From: an uncultured Coprococcus sp.
GTDB lineage: Bacteria > Bacillota > Clostridia > Lachnospirales > Lachnospiraceae
Assembly (NCBI GenBank): GCA_947626675.1
Contig: CANQTC010000004.1
Location: 114,443 to 178,442 of the forward strand
Reading direction: 5' to 3'
DNA length: 64,000 nt
Within the stretch, counting starts at the first letter, position 1; each line of letters starts with the position of its first letter. A program made the translations under genes and the position numbers. A model generated the notes under the pieces. That model was not told the origin of the DNA, made no database searches, and saw only the letters and a program-made list of their open reading frames with translations. Below are positions 44,199 through 53,094 of this stretch, one piece after another.

Positions 44199-44897
44199 TT
44201 ACTCCTCGTAAATCTTTATAAACGCCGTCATTAGTTTTATACTATTATCAATTGCCCTGGCTGCAAATGTAGGATAATCCATTTCAGCACTGTCATCAGC
44301 CTTATCTGAAATAGCGCGTATAACGAGATATGGCACATGATTTAACATTGCAACATGACCAATCGCGGCACCCTCCATCTCTGCACAACGTCCTTTAAAA
44401 GTTGATACCAGCCATTCTTTTTTTTCTCTGCTTGATATAAACTGGTCGCCGCTTACAACTCTTCCCTGGAAAATATGTACCGGAAGTTCTGCTCTTGCTG
44501 CTGCCTCTTTTGCATAATGCAACAGTCTTTCGTCTGTTTCAAATACACTTTTTTTCATATCTGGTATGATTCCCGGTTCATAACCAAGCGCTTCCACATC
44601 CATATCATGTTCTATTGTATCTGTCGCAAATACAATATCCCCTATATCAATTGCGATATCGAGCGAACCGGCTATTCCGGTATTTATAATTCCGGAGATG
44701 GAAAAATAATCTATCATAGCCTGTGTACAGATAGCTGCGTTTACTTTGCCGACACCACATTTCACTACTACCACATTTTTTCCACAGATACGTCCCTGAT
44801 AAAAATCCATTCCGGCTTTATGAAAAATCTGTAATTCCTCTATCATCTCTTTCAGTTTTACAACTTCTTCGTCCATTGCCCCTATAATACCAAGCAT
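44199..44897 (-). CDS. mtnN: 5'-methylthioadenosine/S-adenosylhomocysteine nucleosidase
   Basis: The enzyme hydrolyses MTA and SAH, feeding LuxS. The 232-aa product starts MLGIIGAMDEEVVKLK with the catalytic Glu, and has GVGKVNAAICTQAMID, NTGIAGSLD, EMEGAAIGHVA and the proton-donor Asp in AISDKADD. The start at 44897 is behind AGGAG; the longer frame upstream overlaps the 85-aa gene and is unlikely. Confidence 0.95.
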   Translation of the reverse strand: MLGIIGAMDEEVVKLKEMIEELQIFHKAGMDFYQGRICGKNVVVVKCGVGKVNAAICTQAMIDYFSISGIINTGIAGSLDIAIDIGDIVFATDTIEHDMDVEALGYEPGIIPDMKKSVFETDERLLHYAKEAAARAELPVHIFQGRVVSGDQFISSREKKEWLVSTFKGRCAEMEGAAIGHVAMLNHVPYLVIRAISDKADDSAEMDYPTFAARAIDNSIKLMTAFIKIYEE

Positions 44898-44922
44898 TAT
44901 CTTTCTCCTAACTGTTTTCTGA

Positions 44923-45180
44923 TTACATATTCTGATGTTTGCGGAAGCCATCAATAAACTGCTGCTTATTTTTCTCCACGATTTTTACGCATTTATGCTT
45001 ATTCATACCAGACATATTGGTATCTGTACAGATAAACTCGTTGTCAATCATGTTAAATACAATCATCTGATCCTCATTCTTCAGATTTATACCGATAAGC
45101 TGTACCAAATCTCCCTTTATGACATATGTAAACGCTATATTGTTTATTATTATAACATCATCATCATTAATATATTCCAT
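44923..45180 (-). CDS. 85-aa protein of unknown function within the methyl-cycle operon
   Basis: A small cytoplasmic protein that begins MEYINDDDVIIINNIAFTYVI and continues with alternating strands. There is no recognisable family, although the strand-rich layout recalls small DUF1292-like proteins. It has a good AAGGAG ribosome site, lies 52 bp after metA and 25 bp before mtnN, and therefore is part of that transcript. Confidence 0.65.
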   Translation of the reverse strand: MEYINDDDVIIINNIAFTYVIKGDLVQLIGINLKNEDQMIVFNMIDNEFICTDTNMSGMNKHKCVKIVEKNKQQFIDGFRKHQNM

Positions 45181-45232
45181 TTCTCATCTCTCCTTTAACA
45201 TCGTTATATATATAACAAATTACAATATTCTT

Positions 45233-46138
45233 TTACCATTTATAAGGTGTAATTTGGTATACGTAATAGTTAAGCCAATTCGCATATAATGTATTTGCAT
45301 GACACCGCCATGACTTAATCGGTTTTTTGCTCGGATCATCATCCGGATAATAATTCACCGGAATATCAGGATTTATTCCCCGGCTTATATCACGGTTATA
45401 TTCCTGATCAAGAGACATTATATCATATTCAGGATGTCCTGTTACAAATATATTCTTTCCGCCATCTCCTATAATCAGATAAGGACCTGCTTCATCTGAT
45501 TCTGCCACAATCTCAAGATGCTCATTTGCTAAGATATCTTCTTTAGAAACATCCGTATATCTTGAATGTGGTGCATTAAACGAATCATCAAATCCCCTTA
45601 CAAGCGGCGTCTTTTTATGAAAAGTATGATGCTCATATATCCCCGAAAGCTTCTTAGGAAGGTCATACTTTCTTACACCATATCGATAGTAAAGTCCGGC
45701 CTGCGCCCCCCAGCATATATGTATGGTAGACGTAACATTTTTCTCTGACCAATCCATAATCTCACGAAGTTCATCCCAATATTCTACTTCTTCAAATTCT
45801 AATTTTTCAACAGGCGCGCCTGTTATGATAAAGCCGTCCCATTTCCTGTTTTTTACATTCTCAAAGCTTTCATAAAATCTGTCCAGATGACCTTTTGGTA
45901 CATTCTTTGACTCATAAGACATAGTCCTAATCAAAGTAATATTCACCTGAAGCGGCGTATTCGACAGGCTTCGCATCAATTGAAGTTCCGTATCCTCCTT
46001 CAGAGGCATGAGATTTAATATCAATATATCAAGCGGACGGATATTCTGGCTGTGCGCCCTTCCCATTCCCATAACAAATATATTCTCATCCTCAAGTATC
46101 TTCTTTACAGGTAAATCATCATCTATTCTGATTGGCAT
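45233..46138 (-). CDS. metA: Homoserine O-acyltransferase MetA, acetyl-type by active-site residue
   Basis: MetA acylates homoserine in methionine synthesis. The 301-aa protein has the catalytic Cys in HICWGAQAGLYYRYG, the YEHH motif after GIYEHHTFHK, and the Glu in GHPEYD. In the loop IITGAPVE the residue equivalent to E. coli Gly111 is Glu, which in the Bacillus enzyme selects acetyl-CoA, so acetyl transfer is predicted. It follows ligA by 37 bp and precedes the SAH-recycling genes. Confidence 0.93.
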   Translation of the reverse strand: MPIRIDDDLPVKKILEDENIFVMGMGRAHSQNIRPLDILILNLMPLKEDTELQLMRSLSNTPLQVNITLIRTMSYESKNVPKGHLDRFYESFENVKNRKWDGFIITGAPVEKLEFEEVEYWDELREIMDWSEKNVTSTIHICWGAQAGLYYRYGVRKYDLPKKLSGIYEHHTFHKKTPLVRGFDDSFNAPHSRYTDVSKEDILANEHLEIVAESDEAGPYLIIGDGGKNIFVTGHPEYDIMSLDQEYNRDISRGINPDIPVNYYPDDDPSKKPIKSWRCHANTLYANWLNYYVYQITPYKW

Positions 46139-46175
46139 CTATATCAAGTCCTTTCCAATAAATGTATCCGCATAC

Positions 46176-48143
46176 CTATTTATTACACATCCGTAAAAAA
46201 TCTTCTTCTGAAATAATAGGTACATTAAGGCTCTTCGCCTTTTTATTCTTTGACGAATTAGAAGCGGTATCATTGTTGATAAGATAACTGGTTTTAGCAG
46301 ATACAGAACCTGATACTTTCCCGCCTCTTGCTTCTATAAATAACTTTAATTCATCTCTATTTGCAAAATGGCTGACACTTCCTGTTATCACAAATACCAT
46401 TTTATCAAATATCTGCTCGCCCAAATCCGTTTCGTCCTCAAACGTAAGCTCATTGCTTAGTTTTTCTATAATATCACAATTATTCTGATTTTCAAAGTAT
46501 CTTCCTATTTCTTCTGCAATAATCGTGCCGATTCCTTCGATTGCGATATAGTCATCTGCAGATGCATTCATGATACGCTGCAAATCATTTTTAAAATTTC
46601 TTGCGATAAGTTTCGCTGTTGCATCTCCGACATTCGGAATTCCTAAGGCATTTATAAACCGCCACATCGTTGTCTTTCTGGAAGCATCTATCGCAGCAAT
46701 AAGCTTTGCGTATGATTTATCGCCAAATCCCTCCAGTGAAATAATCTGCTCCTCATATCGTTCAAGCTTATATAAATCATCTAACGTATCAAGAAACCCC
46801 TCATCAATAAACCGCTCTAGCGTTGCTTCTGATAATCCATCTATATTCATGGCATTTCTGGATACATAATGCGTAAACGACTTTATTTTTTTTGCAGGAC
46901 AATACTCATTCGTACAATAAAGCGTTTCAACTCCCGAATTCGATTCTCCATCTTCTCTTACAATCCTGGTCTCACCGCCACATGCCGGACAGGCGGATGG
47001 TATTTGAATACTGCCGCTCATCGTATAATTCCTTGCAATCTGCGGAATAATCATATTTGCTTTGTAAACAGCAATCTCATCACCTTCGCCAAGAGCAAGT
47101 GCTTTCAGGATACTTACATTATGAATACTTGCCCTGCTTACTGTCGTTCCCTCCAGTTCCACCGGCTCGAATACCGCTACCGGATTAATCAGTCCTGTTC
47201 TTGATGGACTCCATTCGATATATTTTAAATGCGTAACAGCTTCTTCATCCGCCCATTTAAAGGCAATGGAATCTCGTGGGAACTTCGCGGTTCTTCCAAG
47301 ACTTCTTCCATACGCGATATCATCAAATACAAGCACTAGTCCGTCCGAGGGAAAATCATTTTCAGAAATATTCTCTGAAAACCTTGTTACATATTCTGGA
47401 AGTGATTCTGCATCAATCAGATAATGCTCAACCACTTCAAATCCCTGACTTTCAAGCCAGTCAAGCTCATATGCAAATGAATTTTTAAAATCAACATCTT
47501 CGCCATCCACAAGATTAAATGCGAAAAAGTGTACATTTCGCTCTTCTGTAATTTTATTATTAAGCTGCCTTACAGAGCCGCTGCACAAATTTCTCGGATT
47601 TTTGTACTTCGCTTCTGCTCCGACTATTTTATCATTAATGATATTAAAGTCCGTATACTTTATAACAGCTTCGCCGCGTATGGTTAGTTTCCCTTTGTAA
47701 GGTATCTTACGGGGAACATTTGCAAATACCCTCGCATTATTTGTTATCAGCTCCCCTATCTCTCCATTACCGCGGGTAACAGCCTTTATCATCATACCAT
47801 CCTCATAAGTAAGCACTACTGTAAGGCCATCCATCTTCCATGACAGGACACCCTTCTGACTGCCAAGCCACGAAACAAGTGCATTTACATCTTTTGTTTT
47901 ATCAAGCGAAAGCATTGGATGCTCATGTGTTTCTTTCGGAAGCTCACTGACTACCTCATATCCAACCTGAACGGTAGGACTGTTCGACATGACAATGCCT
48001 GTTTCGTTCTCGAGCGATACCAGTTCATCATACAGCGCATCATACTCAAGATTACTCATAATCTCTGTGTCTTCCATATAATATTTCTTGGAAGCATCAT
48101 TCAGTTTTTCAACCAACTCTTTTATTCTGCTTATATTATCCAA
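46176..48143 (-). CDS. ligA: NAD-dependent DNA ligase
   Basis: The 655-aa protein has the Ia domain, the adenylation lysine motif SWKMDGLT (KxDG), TRGNGEIGE, RGEAVIKYTDF and the SDGLVLVFDD motif. A Cys-rich zinc finger (CPACGGETRIV...YCTNEYCPAKK), HhH repeats and a C-terminal BRCT domain (FVITGSVSHFANRDELKLFIEARGGK) follow. It seals nicks in replication and repair. The start is a TTG with AGAGGT upstream. It is in one run with rluF and metA. Confidence 0.95.
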   Translation of the reverse strand: MDNISRIKELVEKLNDASKKYYMEDTEIMSNLEYDALYDELVSLENETGIVMSNSPTVQVGYEVVSELPKETHEHPMLSLDKTKDVNALVSWLGSQKGVLSWKMDGLTVVLTYEDGMMIKAVTRGNGEIGELITNNARVFANVPRKIPYKGKLTIRGEAVIKYTDFNIINDKIVGAEAKYKNPRNLCSGSVRQLNNKITEERNVHFFAFNLVDGEDVDFKNSFAYELDWLESQGFEVVEHYLIDAESLPEYVTRFSENISENDFPSDGLVLVFDDIAYGRSLGRTAKFPRDSIAFKWADEEAVTHLKYIEWSPSRTGLINPVAVFEPVELEGTTVSRASIHNVSILKALALGEGDEIAVYKANMIIPQIARNYTMSGSIQIPSACPACGGETRIVREDGESNSGVETLYCTNEYCPAKKIKSFTHYVSRNAMNIDGLSEATLERFIDEGFLDTLDDLYKLERYEEQIISLEGFGDKSYAKLIAAIDASRKTTMWRFINALGIPNVGDATAKLIARNFKNDLQRIMNASADDYIAIEGIGTIIAEEIGRYFENQNNCDIIEKLSNELTFEDETDLGEQIFDKMVFVITGSVSHFANRDELKLFIEARGGKVSGSVSAKTSYLINNDTASNSSKNKKAKSLNVPIISEEDFLRMCNK

Positions 48144-48154
48144 GTCTATACCTC

Positions 48155-48865
48155 TTATATCTTATGAGCAACCAGCGCTCTTAGTTCATCTGTTTCAAAA
48201 CTGCTAAGTTCCCTTAGTTCTCCCGGCCGCATATTGCCAAGTTTTATATTACATACTCTTATTCGTTTTAAATTGACTACCTTATATCCCAAATAATCAC
48301 ACATACGCCTGATTTGCCTGTTCAGTCCCTGTGTTAAGATAATCGTAAATGAGTAATTATCTATTTTCCGGACTTTACATTTTTTTGTCACCGTATCAAG
48401 AACAGGTACGCCATTTGACATATGATTCAAAAATTCTTCCGTCACCGGTTTATTGACTCTGACCCGATACTCCTTTTCATGATTATTTACCGACTTCTGA
48501 ATGGCATTTGATAAATCCCCATCATTTGTTAATAATAATAATCCCTGAGAGTCTTTATCCAGTCGGCCAACATATTGTAATCGTATCGGATAATTTATAT
48601 GTTTAAATATACTGTCCGAATCAGCTTGTGCTGCTGTACAGGTTAATCCTATAGGCTTATTATACGCAAGTATTATGGTTTTATCATTTTTTTGAACAGT
48701 TTCCCCCTTGAAAGTAACTGCATCTGTATTTGTAACCTTCTGCCCCATAACAGCCACATTCCCATTTACCTTAACAAGCCCTTTTTCTATATAATCATCT
48801 GCTGCACGTCTTGAACATACACCAGCTTCGCTTAAATATTTATTCAGTCTAATTCCATCTGACAT
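48155..48865 (-). CDS. 23S rRNA pseudouridine synthase, RluF/RsuA type
   Basis: The 236-aa protein has an N-terminal S4 RNA-binding domain (IRLNKYLSEAGVCSRRAADDYIEKGLVKVNG). The catalytic loop is YVGRLDKDSQGLLLLTNDG with the active Asp, and the C-terminal signature is GLNRQIRRMCDYLGYKVVNLKRIRV. The latter fits the RluB/E/F group, most like RluF. It is the first gene of the run leading into ligA and metA. Confidence 0.88.
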   Translation of the reverse strand: MSDGIRLNKYLSEAGVCSRRAADDYIEKGLVKVNGNVAVMGQKVTNTDAVTFKGETVQKNDKTIILAYNKPIGLTCTAAQADSDSIFKHINYPIRLQYVGRLDKDSQGLLLLTNDGDLSNAIQKSVNNHEKEYRVRVNKPVTEEFLNHMSNGVPVLDTVTKKCKVRKIDNYSFTIILTQGLNRQIRRMCDYLGYKVVNLKRIRVCNIKLGNMRPGELRELSSFETDELRALVAHKI

Positions 48866-49038
48866 TTTAAATCTCCTACAATATATTTCATTATGGTTTT
48901 ATATATAAGAGCAATATTAAAGAATATAATAACATTTTCAGATACAAATTTCAATAATAGTTACATTTACCAGACTACTTTTTGTGCATTTTTGTATTTT
49001 TTCCTGTTTTTCCATTCAGAACTTTATTATTTTAGGGG

Positions 49039-49066
49039 TTGCCTTTTTTCATATATGTGATATAAT
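49039..49066 (+). promoter_or_regulatory. Promoter ahead of the lrp leader
   Basis: TTGCCT (49039-49044) and TATAAT (49061-49066) are 16 bp apart. The predicted start, about 49073, lies only a few bases before a strong terminator hairpin. Confidence 0.65.
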
Positions 49067-49076
49067 GCTAATAACG

Positions 49077-49110
49077 CAAAGGTGTGTTTCTTTTGAAGCA
49101 CACCTTTTTT
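49077..49110 (+). terminator. Terminator hairpin in the lrp leader (attenuator candidate)
   Basis: AAAGGTGTGTTTC pairs with GAAGCACACCTTT around TTTT, followed by TTTTT. It would end a transcript of under 40 nt, well before the gene at 49180, unless something prevents it. Confidence 0.8.
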
Positions 49111-49179
49111 ATTGTTTAAGGAATTTTTTAGAATTTCCTGTATATAGTATATAAATTTTATGGTTAGGATGTGATTGGA

Positions 49180-49647
49180 ATGGATAATATCGACAAGAAG
49201 ATTATTAATCTTTTGCAGGGAAATGCCAGAACCCCTTTAAAATATCTGGCGAGCAAAGTATTCCTATCATCGCCGGCAGTATCAGCGAGAATAGACAGAC
49301 TTGAAAAATCCGGAATTATCAACGGTTACCATGCCGGAATAAATCCAGAATCACTCGGCTATCATATAACCGCATTTATACATATGGCTCTTGACCCAAA
49401 ACTAAAGCCAACGTTCTATCCTTTTATAGAAGCCTGTCCGAATGTGCTTGAATGTAATTGCGTAACCGGCGCATACTCCATGCTGATGAAAGTCTGCTTC
49501 CCAAATACGATGGAGCTTGATACCTTCATCGGACAATTACAAAAATTCGGAAATACAGAAACGCAAATCGTATTTTCAACACCTGTACAGACGCGTGGCA
49601 TCTATATAGATGCTTCTGATGTTTCGACAGAACAGGATGCCATATAA
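49180..49647 (+). CDS. Lrp/AsnC family transcriptional regulator
   Basis: The 155-aa protein starts MDNIDKKIINLLQGNARTPLKYLASKVFLSSPAVSARIDRLEKSGIINGYHAGINPE, the AsnC HTH, and continues with a RAM ligand domain (ECNCVTGAYSMLMKVCFPNTMELDTFIGQLQKFG). Such regulators sense amino acids. The ATG at 49180 fits the family start; a GTG three codons upstream is possible, and the ribosome site (TTAGGA) is modest. Confidence 0.9.
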   Translation: MDNIDKKIINLLQGNARTPLKYLASKVFLSSPAVSARIDRLEKSGIINGYHAGINPESLGYHITAFIHMALDPKLKPTFYPFIEACPNVLECNCVTGAYSMLMKVCFPNTMELDTFIGQLQKFGNTETQIVFSTPVQTRGIYIDASDVSTEQDAI

Positions 49648-49661
49648 ACAGATGAACAGAT

Positions 49662-49693
49662 AAAAAAGAGAGATTTCCATCTCTCTTTTTTAT
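49662..49693. terminator. Bidirectional terminator between lrp and the acidic-tail protein
   Basis: AAAAAAGAGAGA pairs with TCTCTCTTTTTT around TTTCCA, giving T-runs on both strands. It ends the convergent genes on both sides. Confidence 0.88.
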
Positions 49694-50797
49694 CTACTTA
49701 TTTATCAGATTGCAAAAATCTGCAAACTCTGCATCCGTATTTACCAGATACTCATTATTCTCTTTCACATGAATATAAATATCCTGAATATCCTGTTCCG
49801 ATTTCACTCTTGTTATATAATTTTCAACTTCAGATGTCAGTTCTGAATTATCTATTTTATAAGAGCCATCTGCCCCTCTTACTACATAGAACGACATGAT
49901 ATCAAGCGGCTGTGACTGTACATCCGCAATCTTCAGATACGATAATTCTATAACAATATAGCTATTTTCATCATAGCCATCAGCAATATAACATGTAGTC
50001 TCATTATAACCACATATATATGTCGCAGCCTGCTGTAAACTGGTCATATCATCAAACTGTGCAGGATTCGTAACAAGTGTTTTAAGCGTTGTCTGATTAC
50101 AATTGACTCTCGCCAATAAATAGTTATTGATTAACTGGTTAATTTCGGCTATATCGCATTTTCTGTAGGTTGCCCCATCAGGAATATCAAGTATAACGGT
50201 ATTATCTTTCCCCGGTATCTTTTCTTCTTTATCCTGTCTGACAAAAAAAACATATACATAAGATGCACATAATAATACAAATACAATCCATGCTGCAATA
50301 ATACCTACAGGCTTTTTTTTCCTGTTCCGATGCTTTATCTCTTCCTCTATATCATCATCAAGCATATCCAGAAGCAACTTTCTTTTTTGGGAAGATTCTG
50401 ACACTTCATAATCCGGCTCTTCATCTTCTCCACCGTCCTGATATTCGTCGGCATCATCTTCATAGCCAAATTCTTCGTCGATAATAATCTCTCTCTCCTC
50501 TGATTCTTCATCTTCCTCAGAGAACGCACTGTCCGGCAGCTCTTCTTCTGAAACTTCTTCATCAAAATCTGTCTCATTTATATCCTTGTCCAAAAATTCT
50601 TCTTCCAAAGATTCTTCACTCAAATTCTCCTCACTGACATTTTCATCAGCAACCAATTCGTCCGTATCTGCATCCTCTGAATTATCATCGCATACTTCAT
50701 TTTCAGAATCTTCTATCTTGTTTTCAGTAATATTTTCTACTGAGTTCTCTATTTTCTTTTTATCAATCGTGCCTTTATTTTTCTTATGTCTTGCCAT
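49694..50797 (-). CDS. Membrane protein with a long acidic cytoplasmic region
   Basis: The 367-aa protein begins with a short basic segment (MARHKKNKGTIDKKK), then about 130 residues very rich in Glu, Asp and Ser, a basic stretch (KHRNRKKK), and one membrane helix (VGIIAAWIVFVLLCASYVYVFFV). An extracellular domain of about 160 residues contains YLKIADVQSQPLDIMSFYVVRGADGSYKI. The fold is NTF2-like at most; no family could be assigned. An AAGGAG site precedes the ATG. Confidence 0.75.
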   Translation of the reverse strand: MARHKKNKGTIDKKKIENSVENITENKIEDSENEVCDDNSEDADTDELVADENVSEENLSEESLEEEFLDKDINETDFDEEVSEEELPDSAFSEEDEESEEREIIIDEEFGYEDDADEYQDGGEDEEPDYEVSESSQKRKLLLDMLDDDIEEEIKHRNRKKKPVGIIAAWIVFVLLCASYVYVFFVRQDKEEKIPGKDNTVILDIPDGATYRKCDIAEINQLINNYLLARVNCNQTTLKTLVTNPAQFDDMTSLQQAATYICGYNETTCYIADGYDENSYIVIELSYLKIADVQSQPLDIMSFYVVRGADGSYKIDNSELTSEVENYITRVKSEQDIQDIYIHVKENNEYLVNTDAEFADFCNLINK

Positions 50798-50890
50798 ATC
50801 TGTCTCCTTATTTATATATTAAACAGACTTTTTTACATTTCTTATGAATTTTAACATCATACTATATAAAATGCAAGTAGCTGAATAACT

Positions 50891-50950
50891 GCAAATTTAT
50901 GCAAATTTATTTAATTTGTATTTGATATATCCGTAATTTTGTAGTATTAT
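50891..50950 (+). promoter_or_regulatory. Promoter of tRNA-Arg with an upstream tandem 10-mer
   Basis: TTGATA (50922-50927) and TATTAT (50945-50950) are 17 bp apart, with the tRNA 5' end 10 bp further on. GCAAATTTAT is repeated in tandem at 50891-50900 and 50901-50910, an AT-rich element that could act as an UP element. Confidence 0.65.
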
Positions 50951-50959
50951 ATTGTTATT

Positions 50960-51031
50960 GCATCAGTAGCTCAGTGGATAGAGCAACAGCCTCCGGAGCT
51001 GTGTGCGGAGGTTCGATTCCTCTCTGGTGCA
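50960..51031 (+). tRNA. tRNA-Arg (anticodon CCG)
   Basis: 72 nt fold into a normal cloverleaf: acceptor GCATCAG/CTGGTGC, D-stem GCTC/GAGC, anticodon stem ACAGC/GCTGT with loop CTCCGGA, and T-loop TTCGATT. The anticodon CCG reads CGG. The 3' CCA is not encoded; a run of T (terminator-like) follows directly. Confidence 0.95.
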
Positions 51032-51136
51032 TTTTTTTTATAAAAATATATTGTTTCGTATACTTTTATATCTATTTTGCAAATACTAAATCTAACATGC
51101 AGATATATAAGCGCTGCACTGGGAGGAGATTTCGTT

Positions 51137-52051
51137 ATGCAAATTTTTTTTACCACTTTTAATCAGATGATGATACTATTTTTATTTATTATATCAGGGT
51201 ATACTCTGTCAAAATCAAAAATTTTACCGGATACTTCCGCCTCTGTTTTTGCAAAGCTCGAAAACACGCTTCTTATTCCCTGCCTTATATTAAATACATT
51301 TATAGATAAATGCACAATCAAAAATCTCTCTCATCATACCTCTACCCTTATCATAGCGCTCATTATCCTTAGTATTACAGTTGTAATATCCCTATTTCTA
51401 TCCAATGCCCTCTCCGCTGATTCTTACCAAAAAAGACTTTTCCGTTATTCACTTATTACACCGAACTATAATTTTATGGGAAATGCATTAGCGCTTGGAA
51501 TATTTGGAGAACGTTTTTTATTTGACTATATGATTTATACCATTCCACTCACCATATTCACTTATACGGTTGGAATAAACTGGCTAAAAGGTAAATCAGA
51601 GCATATCCGTCTTTCATCACTTCTAAACCCCATTTTTATTTCTATCATTCTGGGTATTATATTGGGACTTACTTCATTTCCGCTGCCTGACGCTGTACGC
51701 AATACTATCTCTTCCTTCGGAAATTGTATGTCGCCCATTGCAATGCTTCTGACGGGAATCATTATCGCTCAGTACCCATTAAAATCGTTGATTAAAATAC
51801 CGAAGATATATCTTTTATCTGTTATAAGACTTATTATCATCCCTGCGCTATTTATATTGCTATTCAAAACAATAAATCTATATCATACTGTACTGCCTTT
51901 GGCTATCTGCACGCTTGCAATGCCGCTTGGTTTAAATACAATCATTATACCTGCTGCCTATGATGAAGATACCTCTGTCGGAGCCTCCATGACATTGATT
52001 TCCTCTCTGCTGTCACTCGTTACCATTCCAATCATTTTTGCATTCCTATAA
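51137..52051 (+). CDS. AEC family transporter (auxin efflux carrier superfamily)
   Basis: The 304-aa protein has about ten membrane helices in the AEC pattern: FTTFNQMMILFLFIISGYTLSKSKILP at the start, LENTLLIPCLILNTFI, YNFMGNALALGIFGE and the closing PLGLNTIIIPAAYDEDTSVGASMTLISSLLSLVTIPIIFAFL. It probably exports a carboxylate or amino acid. The start at 51137 has GGGAGGAG upstream. It ends at a terminator shared with the opposing DUF4003 gene. Confidence 0.85.
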   Translation: MQIFFTTFNQMMILFLFIISGYTLSKSKILPDTSASVFAKLENTLLIPCLILNTFIDKCTIKNLSHHTSTLIIALIILSITVVISLFLSNALSADSYQKRLFRYSLITPNYNFMGNALALGIFGERFLFDYMIYTIPLTIFTYTVGINWLKGKSEHIRLSSLLNPIFISIILGIILGLTSFPLPDAVRNTISSFGNCMSPIAMLLTGIIIAQYPLKSLIKIPKIYLLSVIRLIIIPALFILLFKTINLYHTVLPLAICTLAMPLGLNTIIIPAAYDEDTSVGASMTLISSLLSLVTIPIIFAFL

Positions 52052-52056
52052 ATATC

Positions 52057-52102
52057 AAAAGCCTAATCCTGGAAATGAAAAATCTTCAAGATTAGGCTTT
52101 TC
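52057..52102. terminator. Bidirectional terminator between the AEC transporter and DUF4003 gene
   Basis: AAAAGCCTAATCTTGAAGATT and its partner on the opposite arm (AAAAGCCTAATC / GATTAGGCTTTT) enclose a ~20-nt loop. Runs of four T follow on both strands. Confidence 0.8.
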
Positions 52103-52113
52103 TTACATAAAAG

Positions 52114-53055
52114 CTATAGGAATAACGTAGTCGAAGAACACGACATCATAAGCACAATGTAACATAATGTCTGCGTTTCTATCAACATCTTATGCCCGCT
52201 TCCATATGTTAAAAACAAGGCTGCAATAATATTCCTCATGACATCATCAATATATTCATCACTATAACCATCCAGCGTTTTTATATATGCGACAGTCTCT
52301 AAAAATGTATCCGCCGTATCACGATTTGATTGATTCAATTCCGATAATATAGCTACACTCGCAGACATTCCAAAACTATTCAGTAAAACGCCCTTGTTTC
52401 TTAATATCGTATCCATATCGATTGCTTTGTTTACAAAATCATCGTCATGACGCCCTATTAGAAATGTGACAATTGCAAGTGTCTGAATTTCATTTTTACT
52501 CATTTCACACACCTGAAACTTATTGTAAATATCCGTTATGGTTTTGACCGCATTCTCTAAATCAAACGCCCCCATTGCCAGCATGGCAAAATACAAATAA
52601 TCCTCAACACCTGTAATCAATGGATATTCTTTTTTGATACTTTTATACACAAATTTAAAACGTGATACTACATCCTTATAATTTTCTTTTGAAACATTCT
52701 TTACAATATAATAGCACACCGCTGCCGTATATGCATTTCCGGCAATTTTTTCCTGCTTCAAAAGCCTGGCGATATCTTTCATATTAAGAAAAATTTCCTT
52801 CGGCTCTTTCTCAAACGAAAGCAAAACAGATAATACCGGCTGAAAAGAATTTCTAAATGCTGAAAAACGGCCTGTATTGTCATTAATCAGTCTTCTCATT
52901 TCATCAAGCTTTACGGTATCAATCTCTTTTCCCAAGCTGGAATAGATGATAGCCGCAACATATTTAACCGCACCATTATCCCACACAAAGACATCCTTCA
53001 GCTTATCTTTATATAATGCCATCGTATTCAGTTTCTTTCTAATATCAGTATTCAT
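52114..53055 (-). CDS. DUF4003 family protein
   Basis: The 313-aa product matches DUF4003 with all-helical content: FSAFRNSFQPVLSVLLSF, YTAAVCYYIVKN, YLYFAMLAMGAFDLENAVKTITDIYN, and DDDFVNKAIDMDTILRNKGVLLNSFGMSASVAILSEL. There are no membrane segments. Function is unknown. The start at 53055 has TGGAGTGG upstream. It is the last gene of the AIM24/zinc-ribbon operon and ends at a terminator. Confidence 0.78.
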   Translation of the reverse strand: MNTDIRKKLNTMALYKDKLKDVFVWDNGAVKYVAAIIYSSLGKEIDTVKLDEMRRLINDNTGRFSAFRNSFQPVLSVLLSFEKEPKEIFLNMKDIARLLKQEKIAGNAYTAAVCYYIVKNVSKENYKDVVSRFKFVYKSIKKEYPLITGVEDYLYFAMLAMGAFDLENAVKTITDIYNKFQVCEMSKNEIQTLAIVTFLIGRHDDDFVNKAIDMDTILRNKGVLLNSFGMSASVAILSELNQSNRDTADTFLETVAYIKTLDGYSDEYIDDVMRNIIAALFLTYGSGHKMLIETQTLCYIVLMMSCSSTTLFL

Positions 53056-53094
53056 ATCACCACTCCAAACAGTTCCTGTCATATGCAAAAAATA

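Larger units (their letters stand above)
48866..49179. other. Divergent control region between the pseudouridine synthase and Lrp genes
   Basis: This 314-bp AT-rich gap contains the plus-strand promoter at 49039-49066 and the strong hairpin at 49077-49110. Between that hairpin and the lrp start lies a small inverted repeat GGAA...TTCC (49120-49138). No open frame with a ribosome site was found. Confidence 0.6.

Noticed and set aside
46139..46175. SAM or T-box riboswitch upstream of metA
   Set aside because: Only 37 bases separate ligA and metA and no conserved riboswitch core is visible.
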